A stretch of 64,000 nucleotides of DNA from Oidiodendron maius Zn (Eukaryota > Ascomycota > Leotiomycetes > Myxotrichaceae): positions 1,054,001-1,118,000 of the forward strand of contig KN832870.1 in the NCBI GenBank assembly GCA_000827325.1. Reading direction: 5' to 3'. The position numbers and the translations under genes were made by a program. This document shows, in pieces, positions 10,642 through 22,048 of the stretch (within the stretch, counting starts at the first letter, position 1; the number at the start of each line of letters is the position of its first letter). The notes beneath the pieces are model-generated. The model did no database searches and was not told the origin of the DNA. It saw only the letters and a list, made by a program, of their open reading frames with translations.

Positions 10642-11752
10642 CTAAAATGAAGAGAATATTAGCATGGAATCAAATTATTTAACACAAAGAATTAAACCAT
10701 GTGTAGTATAGCTAACTTAATATTGATGGCAGTTGCGGTAATTCTTGCAACCCAACCTTTAGGGCAATTTGAAGTTAATAGATCAGTGGCTCTACGTAGA
10801 AGAAATAAGCGACCGATATTGGTACACCTAGGATGAGCAGAAAATGAGCAACTATTTGCGAATAAATTAACCAAAATTGTCTCTGCGGGTTCCCATAGCT
10901 CGTATTCAATCTCCCAAGTCCCTCACAGCGCTCTTTTTCCTTTTAAATAAGTTCTATTGTCTCAAAAAGGCAGGAGTTTTGGTGTTCACGCAGGTGCCAA
11001 AATCGGCCGCTTATTTCTTCACGTGGGTTCGACTGTGAGAAACCTGCGCACATTAGAAGCAGAGTCGAATCTAAGCTTGCTTACAGTTGAGACGTCACAG
11101 TGATAAGCTATATGCCTAAAATTGAAAGGTGCCTTGTAATATCTCTCGATCTAGTCCCTGTAGGCTCAGATTGCTCTACATCCACCTTGTAAGTAGACTC
11201 TATTATCTATAATACTTGCTATAAAACCTCACGGAAATTCTTGATCCTATTTGTCAATTTAGGTCTTACGCTAAAGATACCATATATGCCAAAGAATTTT
11301 CTTCTCTTCTCCTAGATGTTGTCGTTGACTGGCTTTGTCTCCGCTACATATTCCACATGAATCAGAGGCTTGTGCAGCTAATGCTTTAGTCAAAAAGCTA
11401 AGCAACAATTATCCTCTTCAGTACCTATTCTGTACGAATCAGAGATAAAACCTTATCACGTACCTACGGTGCACTAGCGGTACGGCTAGTGCATTTTAGA
11501 CTAGCCTGCGAATTCTGCTCTGTATGGTAGGTACTGATATTTCCAGGTATTATCGTATCTTCACCCGCTGAATACGAGTTCTCTATACTAATAATGATTT
11601 AACTGTCCGATAGTGACCGCTAACGGACGGTTATAGTATCTAGTGTAAGTTATCCTTTTATTATACGTCGATAGGTATACGAGGAAAATTTAAGTTCTAA
11701 GATAGTAAATAGACAGATCACTAATATTTCTACTAGCTGTCAGTCGTTAAAC
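10642..11752. other. AT-rich, TA-skewed gene-free stretch
   Basis: No coding signal recognised beyond short fragments. Base composition and frequent TA steps resemble RIP-mutated repeat DNA in Pezizomycotina. Confidence 0.4.
11470..11493. repeat. Short perfect palindrome
   Basis: TGCACTAGC at 11470-11478 is the reverse complement of GCTAGTGCA at 11485-11493, separated by 6 nt. It may be the end of a lost DNA transposon or a hairpin; a partner copy was not found. Confidence 0.4.
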
Positions 11753-12110
11753 TACTATTCAGCAATAGAGGCACTCTGCTGTTGGAGATCAGCCACTAAC
11801 ATGGCACCCTGGTAAGCAAAAGCGACATTCCCCGACTGGGCAGCGGTCACGTTAATTGCTTTCTTGACAGCCATAGCGAAACCGTCAAAGGGTGTTGACT
11901 GAGAGCGTCACCGTCGCTGAGATTGCACAATCCTGACTACTGCAATACCAGCATTGGAAACAGACGCCACCGCTTCAGTGGCGTTCTCAAGAACAGAGGC
12001 GCTCCTATCGGTGAATAATATTTCGACACCTGGTGGCGAAATATCCACCGCCACTTCTAGTGCGCCACTATCTGGCACGACCCAGTAGCCGGATAGGGCA
12101 AGTACTGTAC
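11753..12110 (-). pseudogene. Decayed open frame, family unknown
   Basis: Minus-strand translation gives two coherent pieces in different frames. The upstream piece (about 12110-11910) is rich in Val, Ala and Ser, with words such as WVVPDSGALEVAVDI and AVASVSNAGIAVVRIV. The downstream piece ends at a TAG about 11753 (AMAVKKAINVTAAQSGNVAF, then YQGAMLVADLQQQS). Composition is clearly protein-like and GC-richer than the flanks, but one frameshift separates the parts and there is no start. I do not recognise the family. Confidence 0.35.
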
Positions 12111-12149
12111 ATTACGAGCTATTGATCAATTCTCTAGCACATATCCCCT

Positions 12150-12503
12150 CTCTTTTAATTCTACCCTGAATATCGGCCTATTATTCAAGACGATGCACCT
12201 AGCCACCAGGCTCGAATTACATAAGACTATTCAAATGAGAAGGGTATTCGGGTAGTCAACCGGCCACTATACTCTCCAGACTTGAATATTATTGAGTGTG
12301 CCTGGAATTCGATGCGGAACTAGATAAAAGAACACTACTAGAGGGCTCGATATGACCCTAAGACTATATCCCTAGGGCCGAATTAAGGAGGATAATTAAG
12401 GCTGGATTGGACACTGTACTGGATAGCTTTCTAGTGGATCTACATAATAGCTAGTAGAGGGGCTTCTAGACCGTAAATTGATGCGCAGGGTGGCCTACTA
12501 AGT
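12150..12503 (+). mobile_element. Tc1/mariner transposase relic
   Basis: Plus-strand translation shows the distal catalytic region of a Tc1/mariner DDE transposase. IQDDAPSHQARIT (from about 12180) contains the second Asp, and PLYSPDLNIIECAWNSM (12265-12315) contains the third acidic residue in the usual 30-odd residue spacing. After a frame change the C-terminal words DTVLDSFLVDLHNS and AGWPTK follow, ending about 12503. Several stops (TAA, TAG) replace sense codons. The first catalytic Asp and the N-terminal DNA-binding part were not found upstream, so it is a 5'-truncated, immobile fossil. Confidence 0.75.
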
Positions 12504-14317
12504 GCCTGGCCACAGAAGGCTACAATAGGGAATAGTATTGCAAAGGGCTTTGAAGGATCCTGAAATTGTGCCGTGAAAAGTGGGGTGACATTTGTTCAGA
12601 GTGGGGGACAGTCTTCTCGTAGCCCGAAAACCCCCTAGTCAGCGGAGATATCTCCCACGGGACGGGTCATCTCTACCCAATATCTCGAACGATTGCAGGC
12701 TTGCGTAATGCTGCATTACATTTCAATGCATGCAGACTGCAGTTGCATATTGATCTCCGTCGGTGTACGGTACAGGTTCAAGCCCGGCTGACGTTGTCCC
12801 ACATATTGATAGGCACTGGCCTAAAGCTCCAGTGGGTTCAAAATATGGAGAGCCTCCCAAGGACCAAGCTTCGTCTTCGTACCAATGCTCCCTACAACAA
12901 AGCCTGACATCTAGATAGCTTTCTACTTAATATAATAAAGAGATGCAACTTACCTAGGTCGAGGTACGCGAGAGTAGCTGGTCGAAATCTCGTTGCTTGG
13001 CTCAATAGCATTAAGGAAGTAGAGTATTCTGATGTTCTTTAGATTTGAGATGTGTCCCGAGGCTTTTAATGTTGATCAGCAAAGCGGTTCGGCAAAACGT
13101 TAAAGTTTGATAACCCTTGCTCCGGACCCGGACGCGGGCGTGCGAAGTCCCATACAAGCAAGCTAGCAATTACTAAGACTTACAGATCAATGCGTTTCAG
13201 TACTAGTGTGCTTACGACACACTCTATAGACGGTAGCCATAGCCTACTTAAGTACCTGCCTGCATAGTCTCGGGCCGCGTTCTTTAGTTACCGCTGCCCA
13301 TTATCCTCCTCGGCTTTAATCATTGTCCGATAACTCTACGTTAATAATTGATTGGCGGTCCGAATATATGCAAGGGCTCGGAAGATATGCTGGTTGGTTA
13401 GTTTGTAGACTCGGTACTGGAAATAACATTAAGTCCCTGTGGAGATCTACCTAAAGAATTTCCAAATGTCTTGCCGTCTTCTAACTGCGTGAGGAAGGAC
13501 TTCGCGACCTAGTCTGATATCTGCCGTCCCACACTATAGGCGGATCACTTTATCCGTGCCGTCTTCTTCGTTCATCCTGCATGATGGAATCTAAACCTGT
13601 AAGACGCAACGTCAAGGAGATTGACAAGGTGGATATGTGCTTGTATTTGGTGAAATCGCTATCCAACTCTTCCACGCTCCTCGGTTCTCATGCCGGGTTT
13701 GCTTCCGCGAGTAAAATGGTTCTACGTGCGCGGACATTTATCAGGCGTTTTGATGAGATGGTCCAACGCCACTACCGATCTTTCGTTCCATCCACGTAGG
13801 GTATGCATGGATTGAAAAGCCCGTGGCGTTGTGGCACGAGCGGTCCAGTAACCATCCCTCAAATACCTCTTAAGCACCTCCCACATGTGTGCGTTATATC
13901 CAACGTCTGATCTGATTGGGTTTCGGCTAATATTCGCAACATGTCGGCATATCTAGTACACCTGTGCCTTCAAATATGTATGATCTAAATCTACGGCCCG
14001 AATTTTTTGGGCCGTAAGCGTGCGAGCTAAATACCCTTTAAGTCGTAATCTGCACAGTGAGGATTATGCATAATCGGGTGGCGTAGCGTATCTCACGGCG
14101 GGGCCTGAGCGTTTCCGTCATCAACGAAATCTATCCCCAGACTGTTTCACAAGCATATAAGCATTGCGCCTGCTTAGTGAGCTCTTAAGAACGAGATACC
14201 TGGGCCCCACTGGCCCTGCTACTACTGTCGGGACGACAAGATTTGGCCTCAGAGTAGGTCGCCAGTCCGGGGCGTCACCTTAATTACGATCACACCTCAG
14301 TGTTAGCCAGTGGAGTC
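12504..14317. other. Region without a supported gene
   Basis: A 72-codon ATG frame at 13581-13799 (+) has no recognisable motif; the opposite strand also reads partly open there (ILLAEANPA-like words), so a decayed gene in either direction is possible. The rest holds no gene I can support. The 3' part is the upstream region of the AflR-like regulator. Confidence 0.35.
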
Positions 14318-15700
14318 ATGACTGGCGATCCTCCTCGCGCCCAGCGACGGCCGAAGGTACGGTCCAGCTGCGATGGGTGCGGTGCTGCCAAACTGAAGTG
14401 CGACAGAGGCCAGCCAGAGTGCAGCCGCTGCGTCTCTTGTTGTATACCATGTGTCTATGGGATATCACGGAGGATGGGGAAGCCGCGGCGAGATAGAACT
14501 CGCCGGAACTCTGTTCCGACCACCAGTTCTGACTCGACGTGGACAGCCAGCGCCGACTATACGAACTGCGCTGGCGCGGACAAGCTTGAGAAGGACAGCG
14601 AGATGCTGGACCTAGGGCTGTTCTCGAACCTCTCGGACCATTCGGACAACGCGTTCGAGATCGGCCTCGGCACGCTGGACGACCTGCACGGCGACTTAAT
14701 GCTCGGGCAGTCTCTACCAAGTTTGACTCCTCCAGACCTGGGCAAATGGGATGTTGCTCTCGACGACCTGCTAGCCGAGAACCTTAGGAACGCGACTGGT
14801 TACACGGCTGCAGAATCGTCGAATTTCTCGTCCAACGCCCATAGCCGGACTCCACAGCCCAGCCACGATAGCCCAATGGCACCTGCGAGCATCAGAGGTC
14901 ATGACTGCGCCTTAAAAGCACACGAGATCCTCGAAAGCCTATCCGTCCACCTCCTCAGCCAGGCGTCCAACACCCCTCCTTCCTTCCCAGTAACGCTCTC
15001 AACCCCGGCGGCGACACCTGGCGGCACAGTACACCAGTTAGTATCTCTCGATCATGTGCTCCGTCTCAACCGCGAGGCGAGCGAGAATCTCAGCCAACTT
15101 CTGAACTGCTCCTGCGCAAGATCCCCCCCCCTCGCTCTGCTCTTCGCGTCCATCATCTCCCGGATCCTGGTCTGGTACCAGCAAGCGACTGGCTCGGGGC
15201 CAGCGCCCGGCTTGCACTCTCAGAGCACTTCATTGTCGTCTTCCTCATCGTGGGCCTTGGACACGCCCACAGAGTGGCCAACCGTGTTGTCACCCAGATT
15301 CGATTCCGGCTCTGGGCGTAGGTCTTCGGTTGGCACGTGGTCGAGCATGGGAGCCAGCACGATCGAGAGTAGTGTGTATGCTAGCAGCGGCACGAAAGGC
15401 ATATCCACATCCGCGCCGACGAATATGACCATTGGGACGTTCAGTGTTGATGACCAGGGCGTGCAGACGGCTCTGGAGCTTCAGCTGCTGCTAGGTGAAA
15501 TGAGGCGAGTTGGCATATTGATAGACCAATTTACAAGCCGCGAGTCCGAGAAATATCTTCACTCTCTAAGGGCCCATGGCGGGTCCACGCATGGTAGCCT
15601 TGACAATTTGTACCAGAGTCTGGATCAATGGCTGAGGGGAGAGCATTCGAGGATAACATATGGAATGAAGTCCAAATTGCGCGAACTTAACACTAGATGA
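14318..15700 (+). CDS. AflR-like Zn2Cys6 pathway-specific regulator
   Basis: Single-exon protein of 460 aa. The ATG at 14318 (MTGDPPRAQRR) is chosen because the longer frame begins with GTG. Residues about 13-48 form an intact Zn2Cys6 cluster: SCDGCGAAKLKCDRGQPEC followed by SRCVSCCIPCVYG, then a basic linker (KPRRDRTRR). This spacing is the AflR type found in sterigmatocystin, aflatoxin and other polyketide regulators. The centre is Ser/Thr/Pro-rich. The C-terminal half carries the AflR-family helices (HDCALKAHEILESLSVHLL, LLGEMRRVGILIDQFTSR). Such proteins bind palindromic promoter sites in the nucleus and switch on a neighbouring biosynthetic cluster. The adjacent gene is a broken polyketide synthase, so the regulator may be orphaned. 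No frameshift or lost zinc ligand seen. Confidence 0.8.
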   Translation: MTGDPPRAQRRPKVRSSCDGCGAAKLKCDRGQPECSRCVSCCIPCVYGISRRMGKPRRDRTRRNSVPTTSSDSTWTASADYTNCAGADKLEKDSEMLDLGLFSNLSDHSDNAFEIGLGTLDDLHGDLMLGQSLPSLTPPDLGKWDVALDDLLAENLRNATGYTAAESSNFSSNAHSRTPQPSHDSPMAPASIRGHDCALKAHEILESLSVHLLSQASNTPPSFPVTLSTPAATPGGTVHQLVSLDHVLRLNREASENLSQLLNCSCARSPPLALLFASIISRILVWYQQATGSGPAPGLHSQSTSLSSSSSWALDTPTEWPTVLSPRFDSGSGRRSSVGTWSSMGASTIESSVYASSGTKGISTSAPTNMTIGTFSVDDQGVQTALELQLLLGEMRRVGILIDQFTSRESEKYLHSLRAHGGSTHGSLDNLYQSLDQWLRGEHSRITYGMKSKLRELNTR

Positions 15701-15939
15701 GTTTTGCATTAGAAGATCATGTTAAGAGGATTCCTTGCTAAAACCATATATGTCCACTCAGTCCTTGAAGGCACACAACATCGACAATGTTCCCTAAAAC
15801 TCTGTCATCACCCGGAATCAGAACGCTGTCGATAGGGCCGTGAACCTTGTAGGCGCGCTGTACACCCGGGGTGTAATCAATATACGCGAAGTGAACCGCG
15901 GCGGCCATCTGCACTTCGCCGCGCCTCTCGTCGATCTTC

Positions 15940-17220
15940 TGACATATGGTTGGAATCATTCGCAAAGATTCTGCCACGAGAGGGTGCGCTCCGCCTCATG
16001 CAGATGGGCAAACGCTTGGGAAAGATCGCGTTGGCCTGGGGCGTGAATCATGTTGTCCCCGTTATCCAGCCAAGGATGTGCGCTTCAAAACTGGATTCCG
16101 ATGGCATCTGTCTGCTTGTGGGCAGACTGAGCGGCCTGGGACGAAGCCCGTTGTCCATGCTGGTCCGCATTGATGCTCGCAAGCTATGCTTCCTGTCGCG
16201 CTCCGGCGCCAGATCTACAAAAGCCAAAGACCTGATCCAAAAGCTCGAGCAGCAGCAGGTCCGGGTCCAGGTCCAAACGTGCGACGTTTCGGACGAAAGC
16301 GCACTCACCAGCGCGGTCGACTGTTGCACGCGGGAGCTGGGCAAGATCCACGGCGTCTTCCAATGCACCATGCTGCTCCGCGATGGCCTGTTCGCCAACA
16401 TGACACACCGACAATGGGTCGAGAGCACGCAACCAAAGGCCCAGGGCAGTTGGAACCTTCACAAACACTTATCCGATGACATGGACTTCTTCATCCCGCT
16501 CAGCTCCTTCACGGCTACCTTTGGGCGCCGCAACTATGCCGCGGCGGGGCGTATGAAGATGCGCTCGCCGTACCACCGCCGGGTTCGCGGCTGGCACGCA
16601 ACGACCGTCGATCCCGGGCTCATGCGTGACGTCGGCGTGCTGGCTGAGACCTGGATGATGGACGCATTTTGCGAGTGGGAGAAGCCGTACGGGATTCGAG
16701 AGGTCGAGTTCCTCGCGCTCATAGAGAGGGTTATTGACCGAGCACAATGGGCACCATGCCACCTCAGGTGCTCACCGGGCTTGCTACTGGCGGCAGCGTA
16801 AAAAAAGCGGGAACCAACACTCCATATTACATGGAGGATGCTCGATTCTCCATCATGGCCCGCACCGGCGTGCGTGACGGTGGCTCTGTTATAGCGGCCA
16901 GCGACGCCGTACCCGCCCATACGCTCGTCAGTCAAGTTAAACACTTTCAGGAGGCTGCTGCTTCTGCGCTGGAAGTCCTGGTGAAGCAGGTTGCCAAGAT
17001 GCTCCAGACGCCGCCCTCCGAGATTGACACCAGCAGGTTCTTCCACTCATTCGGCATCGACTCGCTCGTCGCCATTGAGATCGTCAACTGGGTTATGAAG
17101 GAGGCGACATCGACTATAACGGTTTTCGACGTGCTCGCTGGAGTGCCCATTACCACTCTCTGCAACAGGATCGCTGCCAAGTCTACGGTTCTGCCCAAGG
17201 AACTGGTTCCCTCTCATTAG
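15940..17220 (+). pseudogene. Highly reducing polyketide synthase, 3' remnant (ER end, KR, ACP)
   Basis: Two plus frames carry the end of a fungal type I HR-PKS. The first (about 15950-16745) has the tail of the enoylreductase (REGALRLMQMGKRLGKIALA) and a ketoreductase (KLCFLSRSGARSTKAKDLIQ, HGVFQC, SSFTATFG, NYAAAG, VDPGLMRDVGVL). The second (16747-17220) has the acyl carrier protein with DTSRFFHSFGIDSLVAIEI, whose Ser is the phosphopantetheine site, and a normal C-terminus. The frames do not join: a shift of about one base lies near 16745. The KR nucleotide-binding GGLGGLG reads GRLSGLG, and the YxxxN motif reads YAAAG. No KS, AT, DH or MT domain precedes it. It is a dead 3' stump. Its neighbour is an AflR-like regulator in the same orientation, about 240 bp upstream. 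Confidence 0.85.
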
Positions 17221-18359
17221 GCAAGTAGGTTAGGACAAGTAGATTGGGACAGCATGGTCCACATCACTAGGCGGCTGTGTGGGGGCTGTGTGGCTTGTAA
17301 GTGCATTTGGACGTACAATTGACAACCTGGGTTAGAGAATCCATGATTTCCCTGCACATCTACACTCCCATTTCTGTTGCGCAGGTGGAAGGCGATCTAG
17401 GGTTAAGAATTGCGTCTGAATTATAAGAGAATTATATGCTATAAGAGTTGTTTGCAAGGAAGCTAGACACTTTGGAGAAAGGAATAGATATCTGCTAGAA
17501 ATACGACGCTTACTACAATGTTAGCAAGTTGTCCTACTATATATATTAAGGTTATGCCGATGCTAAAGCTTATCTAGATTCCATGCTTGCATCTAATCTA
17601 GATTTAAAATTTACTAAGACCCTTATTAAATTACCCTCGCCTTATACCCACCAGCTAGTCGTCAGTCTCACTCTATACGAATAGATCCTGACAGTTAATT
17701 AAGTATCCATTAATACTTTAAATGTTTTATAATATATAATACATTTAATAGATTGGTATAAAGACTAACTTACTATGAAATATTAATATAATAAAAATAT
17801 ATGCTATATGCTAGATATGTAGTGGGCGCCCAGTAGATACTCTCAAAATAGACACTCAACTAATTGAAACTGATTAAAGGGACGACGCATCTATTGGACT
17901 AAGTACTCTAAAAACTCACCGTGTACCCAGCCCAAAGTGCATAGTCTATATGGGACGCTAACATAACTTGTGACTGGGTACACGATGTAGTATAGATACA
18001 TCATTGGTTGTGGGTGGAAGATGGCAGAAGAGAGGCCAACATTGGATAAATGTCGGCTGGACGCCAGAAGATGACTTGAGATATATAGGACTAAAGTAGG
18101 GGTATTTGTGTTTATGGAAAGAAATCTATAGTACCGTCCCTGACGAGAGTCCAAGAAAGATCTAGAGTGAAGCTGTGCAGAGTTGCTTTGAAAGAAAGCA
18201 AGTGCATTACTATATACTTACTTTCAGTGGATCAAACAGTGTGACTTAGAAATTACTAGAGTTAATTGGAGAGTTTAACGCACAACCTGGAGCGTAATGA
18301 CCCAGGAAGCCAAAGACCGAGACAAACCATGATTTTAGCACCTTTCTTTAGTTGGCCTT
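17221..18359. other. AT-rich gene-free stretch
   Basis: From about 17420 to 17880 the sequence is strongly AT-rich with many TA steps (for example TATAATATATAATACATTT near 17730). This resembles RIP-altered repeat remains; no coding motif survives. A small minus frame at 17891-18154 has no recognisable feature. Confidence 0.4.
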
Positions 18360-20341
18360 TTATAAAGCAACTCCTGTTCCAGATCCTTCACTTTCTTGAA
18401 TTGTGACACTTGACATCCCTAACTCTCGAAACCAGCCATTTCTTCCATTGAAGCACCCTTCACTTATCAATCGAACCCTTTCCTCGTAGCATACTCTGCT
18501 ATGTACGGCCACCCGGCAGAATAGAAGCTTAGCGAATTCTTCGGCTGGTATGCATGATGCATTCAATACAAGATGTCCCTTGCGGCCATCATTACTTTCG
18601 GGATCCCCGTATTGCCCTCGGACGAAGCTGAGTTTGAGCACCACTCGCTTGCCAACATGGTAGTATTCCGGCTTTGGTACTATCCAGTACTTCCTAGCCT
18701 GGTTCCCCCTAACTTCGCCCTGATCGTTGATATCCTTAGCGGATGAAGTCTGTGATTCTAAGGTAGTTCCGGTAACTCGAGAGTCCACTTCTTGGATCGG
18801 AGGTAATCTGTAGATGGATCGATATAGGTCTACTAGTGTCCGAATATATGGATGGTCGATACGTGTTACAAGATCATACTCATTAATGATGTTTAACACT
18901 AGACTATCATTCGCTACCAAGCAATGTCGTGGCGGCCACTCTGGTCGTAACACTGGAGGGCTTCCAAATGTTATGCACGAGAAGCGCAATAATGGATCTA
19001 AGTATCTATCAGCGTTCATGTCGTGTTCTTCTGGACTACAGCTTTACATTTGCTAGTGCCGCAGAACAAATATCTCAAGTAGAGCAACGAGGCAACTGCT
19101 CCCCCAGCCGAGTGTCCCGTGAATAGAACGTTCTTCACGTAGCCCTGTTTGGTTGAGATATCGATACACTTCGATACAGCCTCTTTTAATGCTTGCGCGC
19201 TATTTAAAAAGCCTGAATGAGCTTCTATAGTCTGTTCTGGATTGGCAATGCCATGGTCAAGGTACTCTGTGTCCTGTACAGGCAGTCAGCGGCGATTGTA
19301 AGTTGAACGCTCTGATATACAAAAAGGTAGCTAGCATTTTTTGCTTGGCTATTTAAATTCACCATGTGGTCTATGGTGCTTGCCGTACCCCTCACTGCTA
19401 CAACTAAGAGAGGCAGGAATGGATTTGATAGTTGCCGAGACGAAGCCTCGTCCACCAAGGTGAATGCTGTTGCTTTCGTAGCTCCATCTATTGAGGACGG
19501 GATATAATTTAGTCTCTTGAAGTTAAATCCGTCGGGTCGGATGTCTGAAGTTGGGCTGTATACGCTGGCTGCACATTTCCAGGCTATCGAGATTACCTCT
19601 GCTTCAGTTTGAGAACTGTAAGGTTACCATGTCATTTAGGTTTCAATTTAAATGAGTACATATAATGCATGATGAAATAGTACAATACTTACCATGACCA
19701 TTCTGTTTGAGGCGTGAGCCCAGCTAAAGAAGAATTTGAGTACTCTGTGGCCTCTTCGTTCAACCGGCCGAGTTGTACCCTGAGCTGTTCAGTGAGATCT
19801 CCTGACTCGGGGTATCAGCAAAATGATCATGGAAGTGCAGTCACCATAGACAACTCTGTTCAGTACCTTCAAGATCAATCTGCTCTATCGCAGTGTCAAG
19901 TGATCTCGACAACTCTGCAGCTGCCGCAGATGCTCCTTGCGAGTTCTCTACAAAGGTGAAACCTGAATTGGGAACTGTGGTTGCCGCATCAAGGCCAGAC
20001 TCAACAGAGGCACGAATCTTTCGACGCTGCAGATAACGTAGATACTTTGAACCAGCAGAGCTCATGATTGCTAGCACCTGCGCTGACGAGGCTAGGTGTT
20101 GTCTTTGCGCCGTGTTCTGGTGCACAGCCTGATCGACAACAGCAGAAAGAAGGCTTAGCAAAGTCACAAGGCAACCACCCTCTTCCAGATGCACCTCGCT
20201 TACCGTAGTAATATAATAAATGGGGAGTCCGGAACAGTCGGATCCCTCGCGACTTTCGACTTTTTGCTTCTTGCTAGAGTGCGAATGTGCCACCAGACGC
20301 CTGGTGTATCGTGCGGTCGATTTAGTGTTTTGCCTCGCCAT
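18360..20341 (-). CDS. Class-3 lipase-like alpha/beta hydrolase, five exons, 580 aa
   Basis: Start ATG at 20341. Exons are 20341-19867, 19801-19693, 19615-19321, 19273-19048 and 18997-18360. Introns of 65, 77, 47 and 50 nt have GT-AG ends, and every join keeps frame. The lipase_3 domain lies in about residues 190-420. Seen: LLVVAVRGTASTIDHMV (the HFRGT-type oxyanion region), the nucleophile elbow VLFTGHSAGGAVASLL with GxSxG serine near residue 346, and LRFSCITFGSPPV, the strand leading to the acidic residue region. No signal peptide is apparent, so an intracellular lipid or ester hydrolase is likely; the substrate is unknown. About 190 residues before the hydrolase (basic start MARQNTKSTARYTRR, then a helical stretch) match nothing I know. 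All key motifs are intact. Confidence 0.8.
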
Positions 20342-20453
20342 TCCTTAGTCCACGATCGGTGACCTCTCCTCCTCAATACCGCTGCAGATAATTAGCAGTA
20401 ATCTCGCTTGTTGGGTCGCCTCGAAACCTCGCAGAATTCAGGCAGAGGAGACG

Positions 20454-22048
20454 ATGGGGGGAGGCGTTGTCTCCGGGGTCATCCGGTTCCTATGCCATCT
20501 GCCCCTTGGATTCTACTTTACCACAGCCCTGAAACATTGGAAACTTGTCAGGAAACATGCCGACATACTACTAGGGCCTCCTTTGAGCCACAAAATAAAG
20601 GTTGGGGAACTATTTGCCGGTCCATTTGTATACTTCCCACTGTTCTTTATCAAACAAGGAAACCACTCACATCTTTCAGGGCACCTTTGCGTTTGCCTGG
20701 AACTTTGTCATGTGGATACCCACAATAATGTCTCCAAACCCACTGCTCCTTTACCTAGGAATCGTCGACACCTTGATAGTCATCGCTCTAATTGTTGCTA
20801 CTAGTATTGAAACGACCTATGTGGGCAAGTCGAAATACCAATGCGCCCAAATCCCGCCGAATGGGACGGCTGATCAATCCCTCATTTTCTTTGAGCGGGC
20901 CAGGGCCATCAACATGACGGACACCAGCTATGGGGAGGATCTGTGCAACGACTTCCTACTGACATTCTACATTGGGATTGCAATGATGTAAGAATCTGGT
21001 GGTATTTCTGTGCTTGAAAATGGTTTGACTAAGCAAGCATTAGAATTATGTATGGCTTCTCGGCATTCTCCAACATTGCTATAGGGGCAGACTCATGGCG
21101 AGATGCAGCACCTTCCTACAACAGGCCATTTATGACTTCGGATCGTGGTCGCTTAAAGACAATGCTCACCCCCCCCTCCGTTTTGCTGTGGGCCATTCTG
21201 ACTGGAATCTTCATGTGCCTGTTGTCACCCCTGCCAAAATGGATGCAACGACCCATTCGCTTCTCTAGCCGGTTTGCCAGCAAATGGGGCTATGAGAAGA
21301 AGGCCGCTGCAGAAATTAGACTTCGCCAGATTCCTGGTCATCTCCCCCGTGGGTTATTCAAGAGGAAGGGGACGGATAAGGCACTTGAGAATGCTCTGCT
21401 TTATGATATCATACTTCGTGTTGCCCCTAAAGTTCATTATGTGGATCTTGTCAACTTGAGCTTGGTTTCAAAGCGAGTACGGGCGACTATGTTTCCCATC
21501 TTTGAAGATAATGACAAGGATCGAGAGCTACGACTTAACAGCTGTTACGGAAATACAAAGTCCACATGCTGGATATGTGGCATTCAAATATGCAATGTTA
21601 GTTCCATGAATACTTCATCGGGCTAGAACTAACTGATGAGTAGGAGTGCAGTGGCACTAGGAGATGCCGTGTCACATCCGTGTCTGCCCACATGGAACTT
21701 TGTCAGGCTCGATGCTCTAAATGCTTCTACTCTGCGATCAATACCTTGCGACGTCCTTGTTACTGTTCTGATACCCGTAAATCAAACTGGGGAAGCTCTT
21801 TTAGCTACGTGAACGTAGATCGCTTGCTGTGTAGGGATTGCTACAAGATGAAGGACATAGATCGACTGGCTCTCAGAGAGAAGCACGATCGAATGATATA
21901 CGCGAACTTGACACAACAACCATTATCATGTGCACAATGCACAGAGGCATTACCGCCGACAGGGCCATTGTGGTGGGTTTGCTCCAAGTGTTTGCTTGAA
22001 TGTCGATGTCATGATCATCCTGGATGGAGGCGGAAGCCCGAGGTTTAG
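20454..22048 (+). CDS. Membrane protein with F-box-like segment and cysteine-rich tail, 470 aa
   Basis: Exons are 20454-20600, 20680-20987, 21044-21596 and 21644-22048; the three introns are 79, 56 and 47 nt. The first donor is GTTGGG, weaker than usual; the others are GTAAGA and GTTAGT. All joins keep frame. The N-terminal half has about four hydrophobic segments (FLCHLPLGFYFTTAL, FAWNFVMWIPTIM, LLLYLGIVDTLIVIALIVA, FLLTFYIGIAMMIMYG), with another at SVLLWAILTGIFMCLL. A segment LLYDIILRVAPKVHYVDLVN, then LSLVSKRVRATMFP, resembles an F-box helix set. The C-terminal 150 residues hold regularly spaced CxxC pairs (CWICGIQIC, CQARCSKC, CAQC, CSKC, CRCH), a probable zinc-binding array. It may be a membrane-anchored ubiquitin-ligase adaptor, but that is inference. 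It is divergent from the lipase gene, 112 bp away. Confidence 0.7.

Noticed and set aside
16048-17046. Several minus-strand frames over the PKS remnant
   Set aside because: GC-rich coding sequence often leaves the opposite strand open; the plus strand has KR and ACP motifs.
18998-19019. ATG at 19019 as the start of a 219-aa gene
   Set aside because: It falls inside intron 4 of the lipase gene; splicing GTAAAG..TTAG joins upstream exons with the GHSAGG motif.
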